DNA from: an uncultured Clostridia bacterium
GTDB lineage: Bacteria > Bacillota > Clostridia > Lachnospirales > Lachnospiraceae
Length of the DNA: 31,640 nucleotides
Assembly: GCA_937896665.1 (NCBI GenBank)
Contig: CALBNS010000038.1
Span: 1-31,640, forward strand
Reading direction: 5' to 3'
The position numbers and the translations under genes were made by a program. Under the pieces are notes generated by a model. That model was given only the letters and a program-made list of their open reading frames with translations, was not told where the DNA came from and searched no databases. Below are positions 1 through 7,487 of the stretch, piece after piece. How positions within the stretch are numbered: position 1 is the first letter of the stretch; every line of letters starts with the position of its first letter.

Positions 1-713
1 GCAAAGTGATCATCGATCAGCTGCATACGGATCATCCTGCCTGGGGCGCCCGTCAGATGTCTGCACAGCTCAAAAGGCGCGGATATCAAGTCGGACGCCG
101 TAAGGCTCGCCGCTATATGACAGAAATGGCTATTGACCCGATTTATCCCAAAATGAACCTTTCTAAACGTATGCAACAGGCAAAAGTCTGCCCGTATCTG
201 CTACGTAACGCCGTTATCGACCGTCCAAATCAGGCATGGTCAATCGACATCACGTATATACCAATCAAAAGAGGGTTTTTGTATCTGACAGCCGTAATTG
301 ACTGGTATAGCCGCTGCATCGTAGGATGGGAAGTGGACGATACGCTTGATACCAGGATGGTCATCAACGCGTTAAATAAGGCATTTACGGTTGCTAAACC
401 AGTTATCCTTAATTCTGATCAAGGCTGTCAGTTTACCAGCAACGAATACCGGAACTTTCTCAAAGAGAATGGGGTACGTCAGAGTATGGATGGCAAAAGC
501 CGCTGGGCTGATAATATCATGATTGAGCGTTGGTTTCGCAGCTTTAAATACGAGGAAGCATACCTCACACAATACGCCAATATCCGTGGAGCACGACAGG
601 CGATCAACAATTATATCCATACCTATAATTTTGAACGCTGCCACTCTGCAATCGGGAATCAGACGCCAGCAACGATGTATTATCCAGCCTTATTGATAGA
701 TTATGTTGCATGA
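1..713 (+). CDS. IS3-family transposase OrfB (5' truncated by window)
   Basis: This is the C-terminal 235 or so residues of the transposase that cuts and joins IS ends. The frame is open to the window edge, so the in-frame GTG at position 6 is not the true start. A HTH_21-like segment (residues 1-45, counted from that GTG) is followed by an rve-type integrase core. The catalytic triad is visible: Asp81 in WSIDITYI, Asp138 in LNSDQG and Glu174 in MIERWF, with the 35-residue D-E spacing typical of IS3 elements. The C-terminal YNFERCHSAIGNQTPA motif also fits. The catalytic core looks intact. In this family OrfA and OrfB are usually joined by frameshifting, but that part is off the window. Confidence 0.93.
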   Translation, partial: KVIIDQLHTDHPAWGARQMSAQLKRRGYQVGRRKARRYMTEMAIDPIYPKMNLSKRMQQAKVCPYLLRNAVIDRPNQAWSIDITYIPIKRGFLYLTAVIDWYSRCIVGWEVDDTLDTRMVINALNKAFTVAKPVILNSDQGCQFTSNEYRNFLKENGVRQSMDGKSRWADNIMIERWFRSFKYEEAYLTQYANIRGARQAINNYIHTYNFERCHSAIGNQTPATMYYPALLIDYVA

Positions 714-801
714 TACCCACAAGGGGAGTTCTCTCCCCTACTTATCCACAGATAGAGATTCATTATAAAATCATGAAATTTATGTCTTGACAACTGAACC
801 A
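1..801 (+). mobile_element. IS3-family insertion sequence, 3' portion
   Basis: The window opens inside an insertion sequence. It holds most of a DD35E transposase, then about 90 bases without a gene that include a short hairpin (AGGGGAG ttct CTCCCCT, about 729-746). The likely right end is the sequence ending TTGACAACTGAACCA near 801, because the reading frame of a broken ATPase gene becomes recognisable just after it and IS3 ends normally finish in CA-3'. The left end, first transposase ORF and target duplication are outside the window, so the exact terminus is inferred. The base composition is clearly more GC-rich than the neighbouring genes, which fits recent acquisition. Confidence 0.75.
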
Positions 802-1078
802 CTATAGAGAGAAGGAAGTTACAAAAGATAAATTACTTAATGTTTTAAGTACAGGGGAGCGTAGAGCATATTATATCTTAAATTTGATTTTCCAAATATT
901 GGTTGCGAAAAAACAAGGTAAAGAATGTATGATAGTACTTGATGATATTTCTGAATCCTTTGATTACAAAAACAAATATGCAATTATAGAGTATATTAGC
1001 GATATATCAGAATATACAGATTCGAATGATGAAAAATTATTTAAAATCTTGTTTTTGACGTACAATTTTGATTTTTAG
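802..1078 (+). pseudogene. C-terminal remnant of an ABC/AAA-type ATPase, interrupted by the IS
   Basis: The frame is open from 791 and continues without its own start out of the IS end. It encodes an ABC-type signature (LSTGERRAYYIL, from about 845), then a Walker B motif with two acidic residues (MIVLDDISESFDYKNK, from about 929) and a switch-region segment (LFLTYNFDF) before a stop at 1076-1078. This motif order is that of SMC-like AAA ATPases found in restriction and phage-defence loci. The usual LTHN histidine is a tyrosine here. No Walker A, start codon or ribosome binding site precedes it. A TTG at 884 could open a 64-aa ORF, but it lies inside the conserved domain. I read this as a dead 3' fragment whose 5' part should lie left of the IS. 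Confidence 0.7.
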
Positions 1079-1303
1079 TATCCGGAGACAGCCGTGCATG
1101 AGAAAACGAAGTTTTAGAATGCTTGTGCACCTCCAGTGTAATGTTATTAATCAATAGAATAAAAAGCTATATCTATTGTCTGCTATTTTTGGCGATGTCT
1201 ACTTTTATCTTACCACTTCAGGGACTGCTTTTTGGGGTTATAAAAACTTAACCGGGGTAGAATTGAACGTAAGAAAATATATGTGAAATAGGTTAGATAT
1301 ACT
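1079..1303. other. Gene-poor stretch, probably decayed sequence
   Basis: No convincing gene is present. After the ATPase remnant stops, related-looking residues (ENEVLECL) continue in another frame past a TGA, which suggests decay by frameshift. A 36-codon hydrophobic ORF (1141-1251) has no ribosome binding site. A TATACT at 1298-1303 could be a -10 box for the downstream genes, but no good -35 sits at the right distance. Confidence 0.4.
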
Positions 1304-1429
1304 ATGAAGAAATCATTTCTATTCTGTGTACAGCTTTCCGATGCTGATGTATATTATTATGTCTTGTTTATTGGTTTTGTAGGAGTTATTATCTATACAG
1401 TAAAGAGAATTATCGAGAAGAAAATATAA
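1304..1429 (+). CDS. Possible 41-aa single-pass membrane peptide
   Basis: An ATG-initiated ORF of 41 codons ends 21 bases before the preferred start of the 5'-nucleotidase-like gene. The product has a short N-terminus, a hydrophobic span (YYYVLFIGFVGVIIYTV) and a basic tail (KRIIEKKI), so it would be a small inner-membrane peptide or the C-terminal anchor left from a larger surface protein. The ribosome binding site is weak. The same hydrophobic-then-basic end appears at the C-terminus of the following protein, so a degraded anchor is as likely as a real small gene. Confidence 0.3.
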   Translation: MKKSFLFCVQLSDADVYYYVLFIGFVGVIIYTVKRIIEKKI

Positions 1430-1450
1430 AAATAGAAAGTGAGAAAGAGA

Positions 1451-3388
1451 ATGAGTAGAATATTCAAAAAAAGTATTGTTTGTTTGGGATGTGTCTGTAT
1501 ACTAGCGTTGGTGTTACATAATTTAGCTCAGGCAGAAAATGAACCCAAACGGATTGATGTAATGTTTACGCATGATACGCATTCTCATTTGGAAAGTTTC
1601 ACAACATTGATAGATGGGAAAACACAGGAAATAGGCGGCTATGCTAAATTGAAAACATTAATTGATGAACAGAAAGAAAAGAATCCCGATACACTTGTGG
1701 TGGATGGCGGTGATTACTCTATGGGAACACTGGTACAGACTGTGTTTGAAAAAGAAGCCGCAGAACTCAGGATGCTCGGTGAAATTAGTGTAGATGCAAC
1801 TACGTTTGGAAATCATGAATTTGACTATCGCTCGCAAGGTTTAGCGAATATGTTGATTACGGCAGCAGAAAGTGGTGATCCAGTGCCTGAATTACTGGTT
1901 TCTAATATTGACTGGGAAACGATGGAATCGGCCGGGCTCACGGAGGAACAGCAGCTTCTGAAAGATGCACTTAATAAATATGGTGTAAAAGAATATACGA
2001 CAATACAAAAAGGGGATGTCAAGATTGCCTTGTTTGGAATTTTCGGAGAGGATTGTCTCGAATGTGCTCCAACCTGTGCTTTGCAATTTGAAAACGCTTC
2101 TGCTGCGGCTAAAAGAATAGTGGATAAAATCGAGAAAAATGAAGCGGATGTTGATATGATTGTATGTCTCTCGCATGGTGGTACATGGGAGGAGAAAGAA
2201 AAGTCAGAGGATGAAATTCTTGCAAAAAATGTGCCGGAAATAGACTTGATAATCAGTGGGCACACACATTCTATATTAGAAGAGCCGATTCGTCAGGGGG
2301 ATACATATATTGTGTCTTGTGGTGAATATGGAAAAAATATTGGCTCGCTTTCCATGACAGAACAAAAAGATGGTGTGTGGAAAATGGAATCTTATGAGAT
2401 TATCCCTGTTACATCAGATATTGAGGAAGATGCACAGGCAAGGGAAAAGATCAAACAGTTTATTGAAACAATTAATTCGGGATATCTGGCTGATTTCGGA
2501 TATGTAAGAGAACAGGTTCTAGCAACAAATGATATCAAATTCAGTACGGTAGATGAATTGGCAGATGTACATACAGAACATAATCTTGGAAGCATTATAG
2601 CTGATGCTTATAGTTACGCGGTAGGTGATGAGGTCGATGTTTCAATAGTGCCTGCAGGCACTGTGCGTGATACCTATGCAGAGGGAGATATTACGGTAGA
2701 AAAGGTTTTTAATTCATTTTCTTTGGGAATTGGTCCTGATGGAGTCCCGGGATACCCTCTGGTGAAAACATATTTATCGGGTGAAGAATTGAAGGTGATT
2801 GCTGAAATTGATGCCTCGATTTCGGATTTTATGACTACAGCAAGGCTGTACACAAATGGTCTTCAATTCTGCTTTAATCCAAACCGCCTTATTTTGAATC
2901 GTGTGACGGATTGTTACCTGACGGACGACACTGGAAACCACATTGAAATTGAAAATGATAAATTATACTGTGTGGTATCTGATTTGTATAGTGCGCAGAT
3001 GTTAGGAGCAGTAACAGATATGTCGTTTGGGCTTTTATCAATCGTGCCGAAGTTTGAAGATGGCAGTGTAGTAAAAGACTATGAAGATTTAATTATTACA
3101 AATGATGGAAAAGAACTAAAAGCGTGGGCGGCGATTGCAGCTTATATGGAATCCTTTGAAGATACAGATGGTGATGGAATTGGAAATATTCCGGAGGAGT
3201 ACTCTTCAAATCAGGGACGCAAAGTGGTAGATGACAGTAAAAAACTTCTGGATTTAATTAAGAATCCTAATAAATATGCAGCCATGATTATTGGAGTTGT
3301 ACTTGTTATAATCTTAGTGGTTGTTGTGATTGTGACTGTAGTTATGAAAAAAATAAAGAAGATGAAGAAATATAAAAAGGTAAGTTAA
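1451..3388 (+). CDS. Secreted, membrane-anchored 5'-nucleotidase / cyclic phosphodiesterase family protein
   Basis: This belongs to the UshA/YfkN-type family that hydrolyses nucleotides or cyclic nucleotides outside the membrane. The ATG at 1451 is preferred over a GTG at 1439 because a GAGAAAGAG stretch precedes it. Counted from 1451, residues 1-28 form a signal peptide. The metallophosphatase motifs follow in order: DTH at 42-44, GGD near 88, GNHE at 120-123, SHGG at 241-244 and GHTH at 270-273. A 5'-nucleotidase C-terminal domain follows (NLGSIIADAY; VPAGTVRDTY). A calcium-type loop (DTDGDGIGN) precedes a C-terminal hydrophobic helix and a lysine-rich tail, so the enzyme should be tethered at both synthesis and maturity without an LPXTG signal. 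One base separates it from maf. The exact substrate cannot be read from sequence. Confidence 0.88.
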   Translation: MSRIFKKSIVCLGCVCILALVLHNLAQAENEPKRIDVMFTHDTHSHLESFTTLIDGKTQEIGGYAKLKTLIDEQKEKNPDTLVVDGGDYSMGTLVQTVFEKEAAELRMLGEISVDATTFGNHEFDYRSQGLANMLITAAESGDPVPELLVSNIDWETMESAGLTEEQQLLKDALNKYGVKEYTTIQKGDVKIALFGIFGEDCLECAPTCALQFENASAAAKRIVDKIEKNEADVDMIVCLSHGGTWEEKEKSEDEILAKNVPEIDLIISGHTHSILEEPIRQGDTYIVSCGEYGKNIGSLSMTEQKDGVWKMESYEIIPVTSDIEEDAQAREKIKQFIETINSGYLADFGYVREQVLATNDIKFSTVDELADVHTEHNLGSIIADAYSYAVGDEVDVSIVPAGTVRDTYAEGDITVEKVFNSFSLGIGPDGVPGYPLVKTYLSGEELKVIAEIDASISDFMTTARLYTNGLQFCFNPNRLILNRVTDCYLTDDTGNHIEIENDKLYCVVSDLYSAQMLGAVTDMSFGLLSIVPKFEDGSVVKDYEDLIITNDGKELKAWAAIAAYMESFEDTDGDGIGNIPEEYSSNQGRKVVDDSKKLLDLIKNPNKYAAMIIGVVLVIILVVVVIVTVVMKKIKKMKKYKKVS

Positions 3389-3389
3389 T

Positions 3390-3977
3390 ATGCATTTAAT
3401 AAAGAAAAAAATTATTCTGGCTTCAGCTTCTCCGAGAAGGAGTGAGTTGATGCGACAGGCAGGATTTGAATTCGAGGTCAAGGTAAGTGAGAAAGAAGAG
3501 TGTTATCATAGTAGTGAACCGGATGGCATCGTCAAAGAGCTGGCACTTTTGAAAGCGAAGGATATTGCAAGTCAGATTCAGCGAGAGAATACGATTATCA
3601 TAGGCGCAGATACTGTGGTGGCACCGGATGGAATGATACTAGGGAAACCAAAGTCAGAGAAAGATGCGTTTGCAATGATTCAGAGATTACAGGGTAAGGA
3701 ACACCAAGTGTACACAGGAGTGGCAATACTTTTGTATGACGAAGCAGGCAATGTGACGGTGCTTAGTGAAGCGGTTAGGACGGACGTATATGTCAATGCA
3801 ATGACAGATACGGAGATAGAGGATTATATATCCAATGAATATGTAATGGACAAAGCAGGTGCATATGGAATTCAGGGACGGTTTGCGATTTATATCGAAA
3901 AGATTGTGGGCGATTATTATAATGTTATGGGATTGCCGATTTCGTATATATATAGCGTGCTGAAAAAAGAGATGTAA
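3390..3977 (+). CDS. maf: Maf-family nucleoside triphosphate pyrophosphatase
   Basis: Maf proteins hydrolyse non-canonical or excess nucleoside triphosphates (commonly dTTP/UTP or modified bases) to monophosphates and pyrophosphate in the cytoplasm. The 195-residue length is normal. The N-terminal signature ILASASPRRSEL (residues 9-20), the catalytic-site GADTVV (72-77, Asp74) and GKPKSEKDAF with the downstream QVYTGVAI are all present. It begins one base after the stop of the nucleotidase-like gene, so the two are translationally coupled, and both act on nucleotides. The DTVV and QVYTG pattern fits the YhdE-type dTTP/UTP branch, but the specificity is inferred. Confidence 0.93.
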   Translation: MHLIKKKIILASASPRRSELMRQAGFEFEVKVSEKEECYHSSEPDGIVKELALLKAKDIASQIQRENTIIIGADTVVAPDGMILGKPKSEKDAFAMIQRLQGKEHQVYTGVAILLYDEAGNVTVLSEAVRTDVYVNAMTDTEIEDYISNEYVMDKAGAYGIQGRFAIYIEKIVGDYYNVMGLPISYIYSVLKKEM

Positions 3978-4006
3978 AATGAAGAGTCCGTGTCTGAACT
4001 CTCACG

Positions 4007-4049
4007 CGAGGCACGTTTAGGGAGTTATATCTTTCTTATACGCGCCTCG
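4007..4049. terminator. Hairpin between convergent maf and methyltransferase genes
   Basis: CGAGGCACG (4007-4015) can pair with CGCGCCTCG (4041-4049) with a single mismatch, across a 25-base loop. It lies between two convergent genes, where a shared terminator is expected. There is no clean T-run on either side, so the function is uncertain. Confidence 0.4.
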
Positions 4050-4078
4050 ATGTTCTTTCTAGAGTGTTGTAAAATTCC

Positions 4079-4939
4079 TTATTTCGCTTCCCAACGTCCG
4101 GAAGCGCCACAAGGCAGTACAAGTCCGTTGGTTGAAACCGGAAGACCAATTTCCTGTGAGTCTACTATGCCGTTGAACTTTTTAAGCTCTGTTGATAACA
4201 TGTATGTTAAGACGGCAGGAGCAAGTCCGGTTGTGTAGGAGTTGATTAAAAAGAATAGAGGGTTGTCTGATAAAATCTGTGTACATAATTTAATTAACGG
4301 ATGAATCATATCTTCAATTTTCCAGATTTCACCTTTTGGTCCGCGTCCGTAGGAAGGTGGGTCCATAATAATAGCATCGTAGTGATTACCACGTCGAATT
4401 TCTCTTTCAACAAATTTGACACAGTCGTCCACGAGCCAGCGTATTGGTGCATCAGCAAGTCCTGAAGAGACGGCGTTTTCCTTTGCCCAGGCAACCATGC
4501 CTTTGGAAGCATCTACGTGTGTTACGGTTGCTCCGGCCGCAGCAGCTGCTAAAGTAGCACCGCCGGTATATGCAAATAGATTCAGTACCTTGATTGGTCT
4601 GCCGGCATCTTTAATCTTATTAGAAAACCAGTCCCAATTCGTTGCTTGCTCCGGGAAAAGACCGGTATGCTTAAAACTAAATGGTTTCAGATTAAATGTT
4701 AGATTTTTATAATGAATCTGCCATTGTTCCGGCAAATCAAAAAATTCCCATTCACCGCCACCTTTTTTACTGCGGTGGTAATGCCCGTTCATCTTTCTCC
4801 AGCCTTTGTCAGTTTTTGGAGTATCCCATATAACCTGAGGGTCTGGTCTGACTAAAAGATAATTCCCCCAGCGCTCCAGTTTTTCGCCGTTAGAAGTATC
4901 GATTACTTCGTAATCTTTCCAACTATCTGCTATCCACAT
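4079..4939 (-). CDS. Class I SAM-dependent methyltransferase, RlmI/RlmK-like
   Basis: A 286-residue cytoplasmic methyltransferase of the family that modifies rRNA cytosine or guanine. The start at 4939 is chosen because GAAAGG lies about 10 bases upstream on this strand and the product then begins MWIADSWKDYEV; the longer frame to 5038 has no such support. The SAM-binding loop is at 118-128 (VLNLFAYTGGA), the acidic strand-2 residue is in HVDAS (141-145) and the active-site DPPSYG is at 193-198. It lacks the N-terminal PUA domain of full-length RlmI, so it is a short relative. It is transcribed away from the ribosomal cluster. Which base it methylates is not visible. Confidence 0.85.
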   Translation of the reverse strand: MWIADSWKDYEVIDTSNGEKLERWGNYLLVRPDPQVIWDTPKTDKGWRKMNGHYHRSKKGGGEWEFFDLPEQWQIHYKNLTFNLKPFSFKHTGLFPEQATNWDWFSNKIKDAGRPIKVLNLFAYTGGATLAAAAAGATVTHVDASKGMVAWAKENAVSSGLADAPIRWLVDDCVKFVEREIRRGNHYDAIIMDPPSYGRGPKGEIWKIEDMIHPLIKLCTQILSDNPLFFLINSYTTGLAPAVLTYMLSTELKKFNGIVDSQEIGLPVSTNGLVLPCGASGRWEAK

Positions 4940-5102
4940 AATATATAAATCCTTTCGTATTGAATATTTTTTTCTTCTATATAATAATATCAATGTTTTT
5001 AGAGAATGTATAGATTCTTTGTGCTGTGAAAAGTGCACAAAAAACTGCTCATATTCTGTAAAAATTCGTCAAAAAGCAGAAACATGAAATTGAAAAAAGT
5101 AC

Positions 5103-5131
5103 TTGCAATATAGATGGAATTCTCTTATAAT
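5103..5131 (+). promoter_or_regulatory. Promoter of the S10-spc ribosomal operon
   Basis: A -35 TTGCAA (5103-5108) and a perfect -10 TATAAT (5126-5131) are separated by 17 bases. Transcription should start near 5138, giving a leader of about 220 nt before rpsJ. No other convincing promoter is seen until 18190. Confidence 0.85.
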
Positions 5132-5137
5132 ATAAGG

Positions 5138-5361
5138 GCTGTGACAAGATAGCGTTGAAGCGAGAGGTTGCTGCCGTAAGTGGCAGGTATTCCGTGGAGC
5201 GAATGTCAAGTTAGGAAACTGGCGACAAGTCACTGTACGAATCTATAACGGCCGATGAAAAACGGTAACAACGTGTGAGTACTCACGACACACACGGGAG
5301 AGTGTACAGTCACCGCTTGTCGTACTGAAACCCAAAGTACGAAAAGGAGGCGACTTTTTTT
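5138..5361 (+). promoter_or_regulatory. Structured leader RNA of the S10 operon
   Basis: The untranslated leader folds extensively. CTGCC (5171-5175) pairs with GGCAG (5182-5186). A long-range stem joins CGACAAG (5223-5229) to CTTGTCG (5316-5322), continued by ACTGTAC (5232-5238) with GTACAGT (5304-5310), and it encloses smaller hairpins including the palindrome GTGAGTACTCAC (5275-5286). A further hairpin TCGTACT/AGTACGA (5320-5326 with 5336-5342) shares three bases with the outer stem, so the two compete, and it ends just before the AAGGAGG site. The spacer between that site and the rpsJ ATG contains seven T residues. S10 operons are controlled by L4 binding to such leaders in several bacteria. 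That role here is inferred. Confidence 0.65.
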
Positions 5362-5679
5362 ATGGCAAGTCAAGTAATGAGAATTACACTGAAAGCATAT
5401 GAACATCAATTAGTTGATGCATCTGCTAAAAAAATCATCGAAACTGTAAAGAAAACTGGATCACAAGTGAGCGGACCGGTACCACTTCCAACTAAGAAGG
5501 AAGTTGTAACAATCTTAAGAGCTGTTCACAAATATAAAGATTCAAGAGAGCAGTTCGAACAAAGAACTCATAAGAGACTTATTGATATCATTGCTCCAAC
5601 ACAGAAGACAGTTGATGCATTATCAAGATTAGAAATGCCGGCTGGTGTTTACATCGATATCAAAATGAAAAACAAATAA
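5362..5679 (+). CDS. rpsJ: 30S ribosomal protein S10
   Basis: S10 sits in the head of the small subunit and, with NusB, takes part in transcription antitermination. The 105-residue product carries the conserved KAYEHQLVD, the GPVPLPTKK loop and the RLIDI core, and is close to the usual length. It is the first gene of the cluster. The start ATG follows AGGAGG by about 11 bases, slightly long, with a T-tract in between. Confidence 0.98.
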   Translation: MASQVMRITLKAYEHQLVDASAKKIIETVKKTGSQVSGPVPLPTKKEVVTILRAVHKYKDSREQFEQRTHKRLIDIIAPTQKTVDALSRLEMPAGVYIDIKMKNK

Positions 5680-5711
5680 GAGTTCAGTAACAATTCAAAG
5701 ACAGTAAGACA

Positions 5712-5744
5712 ATCCTATAATTTAGGATGAACGTGAAAACGTTC
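5712..5744 (+). repeat. Tandem hairpins in the rpsJ-rplC spacer
   Basis: Two adjacent hairpins occupy the spacer: ATCCTA/TAGGAT (5712-5717 with 5723-5728) and GAACGT-gaaa-ACGTTC (5729-5744), the second closed by a GNRA-type tetraloop. There is no T-run, so they are not terminators; mRNA processing or stability signals are possible. Confidence 0.6.
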
Positions 5745-5771
5745 CGCTGTAAATCACAGGAGGTAGTAATA

Positions 5772-6452
5772 ATGAAGAAAGCTATTTTAGCTACAAAAGT
5801 CGGAATGACTCAAATCTTCAACGAAGACGGAGCTTTAACTCCAGTAACTGTTCTTCAGGCTGGTCCTTGTGTAGTAACACAGATTAAAACAGTTGAAAAC
5901 GACGGTTACAGTGCTGTTCAGGTTGGTTTTGTAGACAAGACAGATAAAATCGTGAACAAAGACAAAAACGGTAAAAAAGAGATCGTGCACAGACACGGTG
6001 TAACAAAAGCAGAAAAAGGACATTTTGAAAAAGCTGGTGTTTCAAGCAAGAGATTTGTAAGAGAATTCAAATTTGAAAATGCTGACGAGTACACATTGGC
6101 TCAGGAAATCAAAGCTGACATCTTTGCCGCAGGCGATAAAGTTGATGCAACAGCAATCTCAAAAGGTAAAGGTTTCCAAGGCGCAATCAAGAGACATAAC
6201 CAACACAGAGGTCCTATGACTCACGGTTCTAAATTCCATCGTCATGCAGGTTCTAATGGTGCTGCTTCTGACCCAAGTAAAGTATTCAAGGGTAAAAAGA
6301 TGCCAGGACACATGGGGGCAAAGAAAATTACAATTCAGAATCTTGAAATCGTAAGAGTAGATGCTGAAAATAACTTAATCTTAGTAAAAGGCTCAGTTCC
6401 AGGACCTAAGAAATCTTTAGTGACAATTAAAGAAAGCGTAAAAGCAATCTAG
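5772..6452 (+). CDS. rplC: 50S ribosomal protein L3
   Basis: L3 is an early assembly protein reaching the peptidyl-transferase centre. The start at 5772 (MKKAILATKVGMTQIF) is chosen because AGGAGG lies just upstream; an in-frame ATG at 5727 would add 15 unconserved residues. The product is 226 residues. The family signature is in the second half: GFQGAIKRHNQHRGP, followed by HGSKFHRHAGS. A folded spacer of about 90 bases separates it from rpsJ. Confidence 0.97.
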   Translation: MKKAILATKVGMTQIFNEDGALTPVTVLQAGPCVVTQIKTVENDGYSAVQVGFVDKTDKIVNKDKNGKKEIVHRHGVTKAEKGHFEKAGVSSKRFVREFKFENADEYTLAQEIKADIFAAGDKVDATAISKGKGFQGAIKRHNQHRGPMTHGSKFHRHAGSNGAASDPSKVFKGKKMPGHMGAKKITIQNLEIVRVDAENNLILVKGSVPGPKKSLVTIKESVKAI

Positions 6453-6480
6453 TCTTTAATAGGAAAGGAGGAACACACAG

Positions 6481-7101
6481 ATGGCAAATGTAGCTGTTTA
6501 CAATATCGAAGGTAAAGAAGTTGGAACAATCGATTTAAATGATGCAGTATTTGGTGTAGAAGTAAACGAACACTTAATGCACATGGCAGTTGTTCAACAA
6601 CTTGCAAATAAACGTCAAGGAACTCAGAAAGCAAAAACTCGTTCTGAAGTTTCAGGTGGTGGAAGAAAACCATGGAGACAAAAAGGGACAGGTCATGCAA
6701 GACAAGGTTCTACAAGAGCTCCGCAATGGACGGGCGGTGGAGTTGTATTCGCTCCAACACCAAGAGACTACTCTTTCAAATTGAATAAGAAAGAAAAGAG
6801 AGCGGCTCTTAAATCAGCTCTTACATCAAGAGTATTGGAAAATAAATTTATCGTTGTTGACGAGATGAACTTTGGAGAAATCAAAACAAAGAACTTCCAA
6901 AACATGTTAAACAACTTATCGGTATCAAAAGCATTAGTAGTATTAGAGGGTGAAAACAAGAATGCAGAATTATCAGCAAGAAACATCGCTGGTGTTAAAA
7001 CAGCCCGTACAAATACAATCAATGTTTACGATATCTTAAAATACAACACAGTAATCGTAACAAAAGCTGCTGTTGCAACAATCGAGGAGGTGTACGCATA
7101 A
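6481..7101 (+). CDS. rplD: 50S ribosomal protein L4
   Basis: L4 lines the polypeptide exit tunnel and in several bacteria is the translational or transcriptional regulator of its own S10 operon, which makes it the first candidate ligand for the 5138-5361 leader. The 206-residue product has the tunnel-loop signature KPWRQKGTGHARQGS and APQWTGGGVVFAPTPRDY, with normal length. A GGAGG site precedes the ATG. Its TAA shares one base with the rplW ATG. Confidence 0.97.
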   Translation: MANVAVYNIEGKEVGTIDLNDAVFGVEVNEHLMHMAVVQQLANKRQGTQKAKTRSEVSGGGRKPWRQKGTGHARQGSTRAPQWTGGGVVFAPTPRDYSFKLNKKEKRAALKSALTSRVLENKFIVVDEMNFGEIKTKNFQNMLNNLSVSKALVVLEGENKNAELSARNIAGVKTARTNTINVYDILKYNTVIVTKAAVATIEEVYA

Positions 7102-7400
7102 TGGCAAACGTTCAATATTATGATGTAATCCTTAAACCGGTAATCACTGAAAAGAGTATGGAGCTTATGGCAGACAAGAAATACACTTTCTTAGTACACA
7201 CACAGGCAACAAAATCTCAGGTTAAAGAAGCAGTTGAAAAGATGTTCAAAGGAACAAAGGTAAAAAGCGTAAACACTATGAATCTTGATGGAAAAACAAA
7301 GAGACGTGGTATGACATACGGAAAGACTGCTAAGACAAAGAAAGCAATCGTTCAATTAACAGCTGACTCAGCAGATATCGAAATCTTTGAAGGTCTATAA
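7101..7400 (+). CDS. rplW: 50S ribosomal protein L23
   Basis: L23 sits at the exit of the peptide tunnel and is a docking site for trigger factor and signal recognition particle. The 99-residue product has the family opening DVILKPVITEKSMELM, a basic central KTKRRGMTYGKTAKTKKAIV segment and a normal length. The start codon overlaps the rplD stop by one base (TAATG), so the two are translationally coupled. Confidence 0.97.
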   Translation: MANVQYYDVILKPVITEKSMELMADKKYTFLVHTQATKSQVKEAVEKMFKGTKVKSVNTMNLDGKTKRRGMTYGKTAKTKKAIVQLTADSADIEIFEGL

Positions 7401-7404
7401 GAAT

Positions 7405-7422
7405 TATCGAAAGCGAACGATA
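7405..7422 (+). repeat. Hairpin in the rplW-rplB spacer
   Basis: TATCG (7405-7409) pairs with CGATA (7418-7422) around an AAAGCGAA loop. The GCGAA-type loop recurs in other spacers of this cluster (near 12660 and 20300). No T-run follows. Confidence 0.5.
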
Positions 7423-7487
7423 GCGCAAAATTATATGGAAGAAACCATGACAACAAATAATATTAGAAATTGAAAGGAGTGAACGTA

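Noticed and set aside
1141..1251. 36-codon hydrophobic ORF
   Set aside because: It has no ribosome binding site and overlaps a stretch that looks like decayed coding sequence; hydrophobicity alone is weak evidence.
1825..2265. Long reverse-strand ORF inside the nucleotidase-like gene
   Set aside because: It is a shadow of the real gene, which has all family motifs; the reverse frame has no recognisable domain or start context.
3990..4238. Forward ORF over the end of the methyltransferase gene
   Set aside because: Most of it is antisense to the conserved C-terminus of the methyltransferase and it has no ribosome binding site.
5275..5286. Palindrome GTGAGTACTCAC as a repressor operator
   Set aside because: It lies inside the transcribed, folded leader over 100 bases after the start, so an RNA hairpin is the simpler reading.
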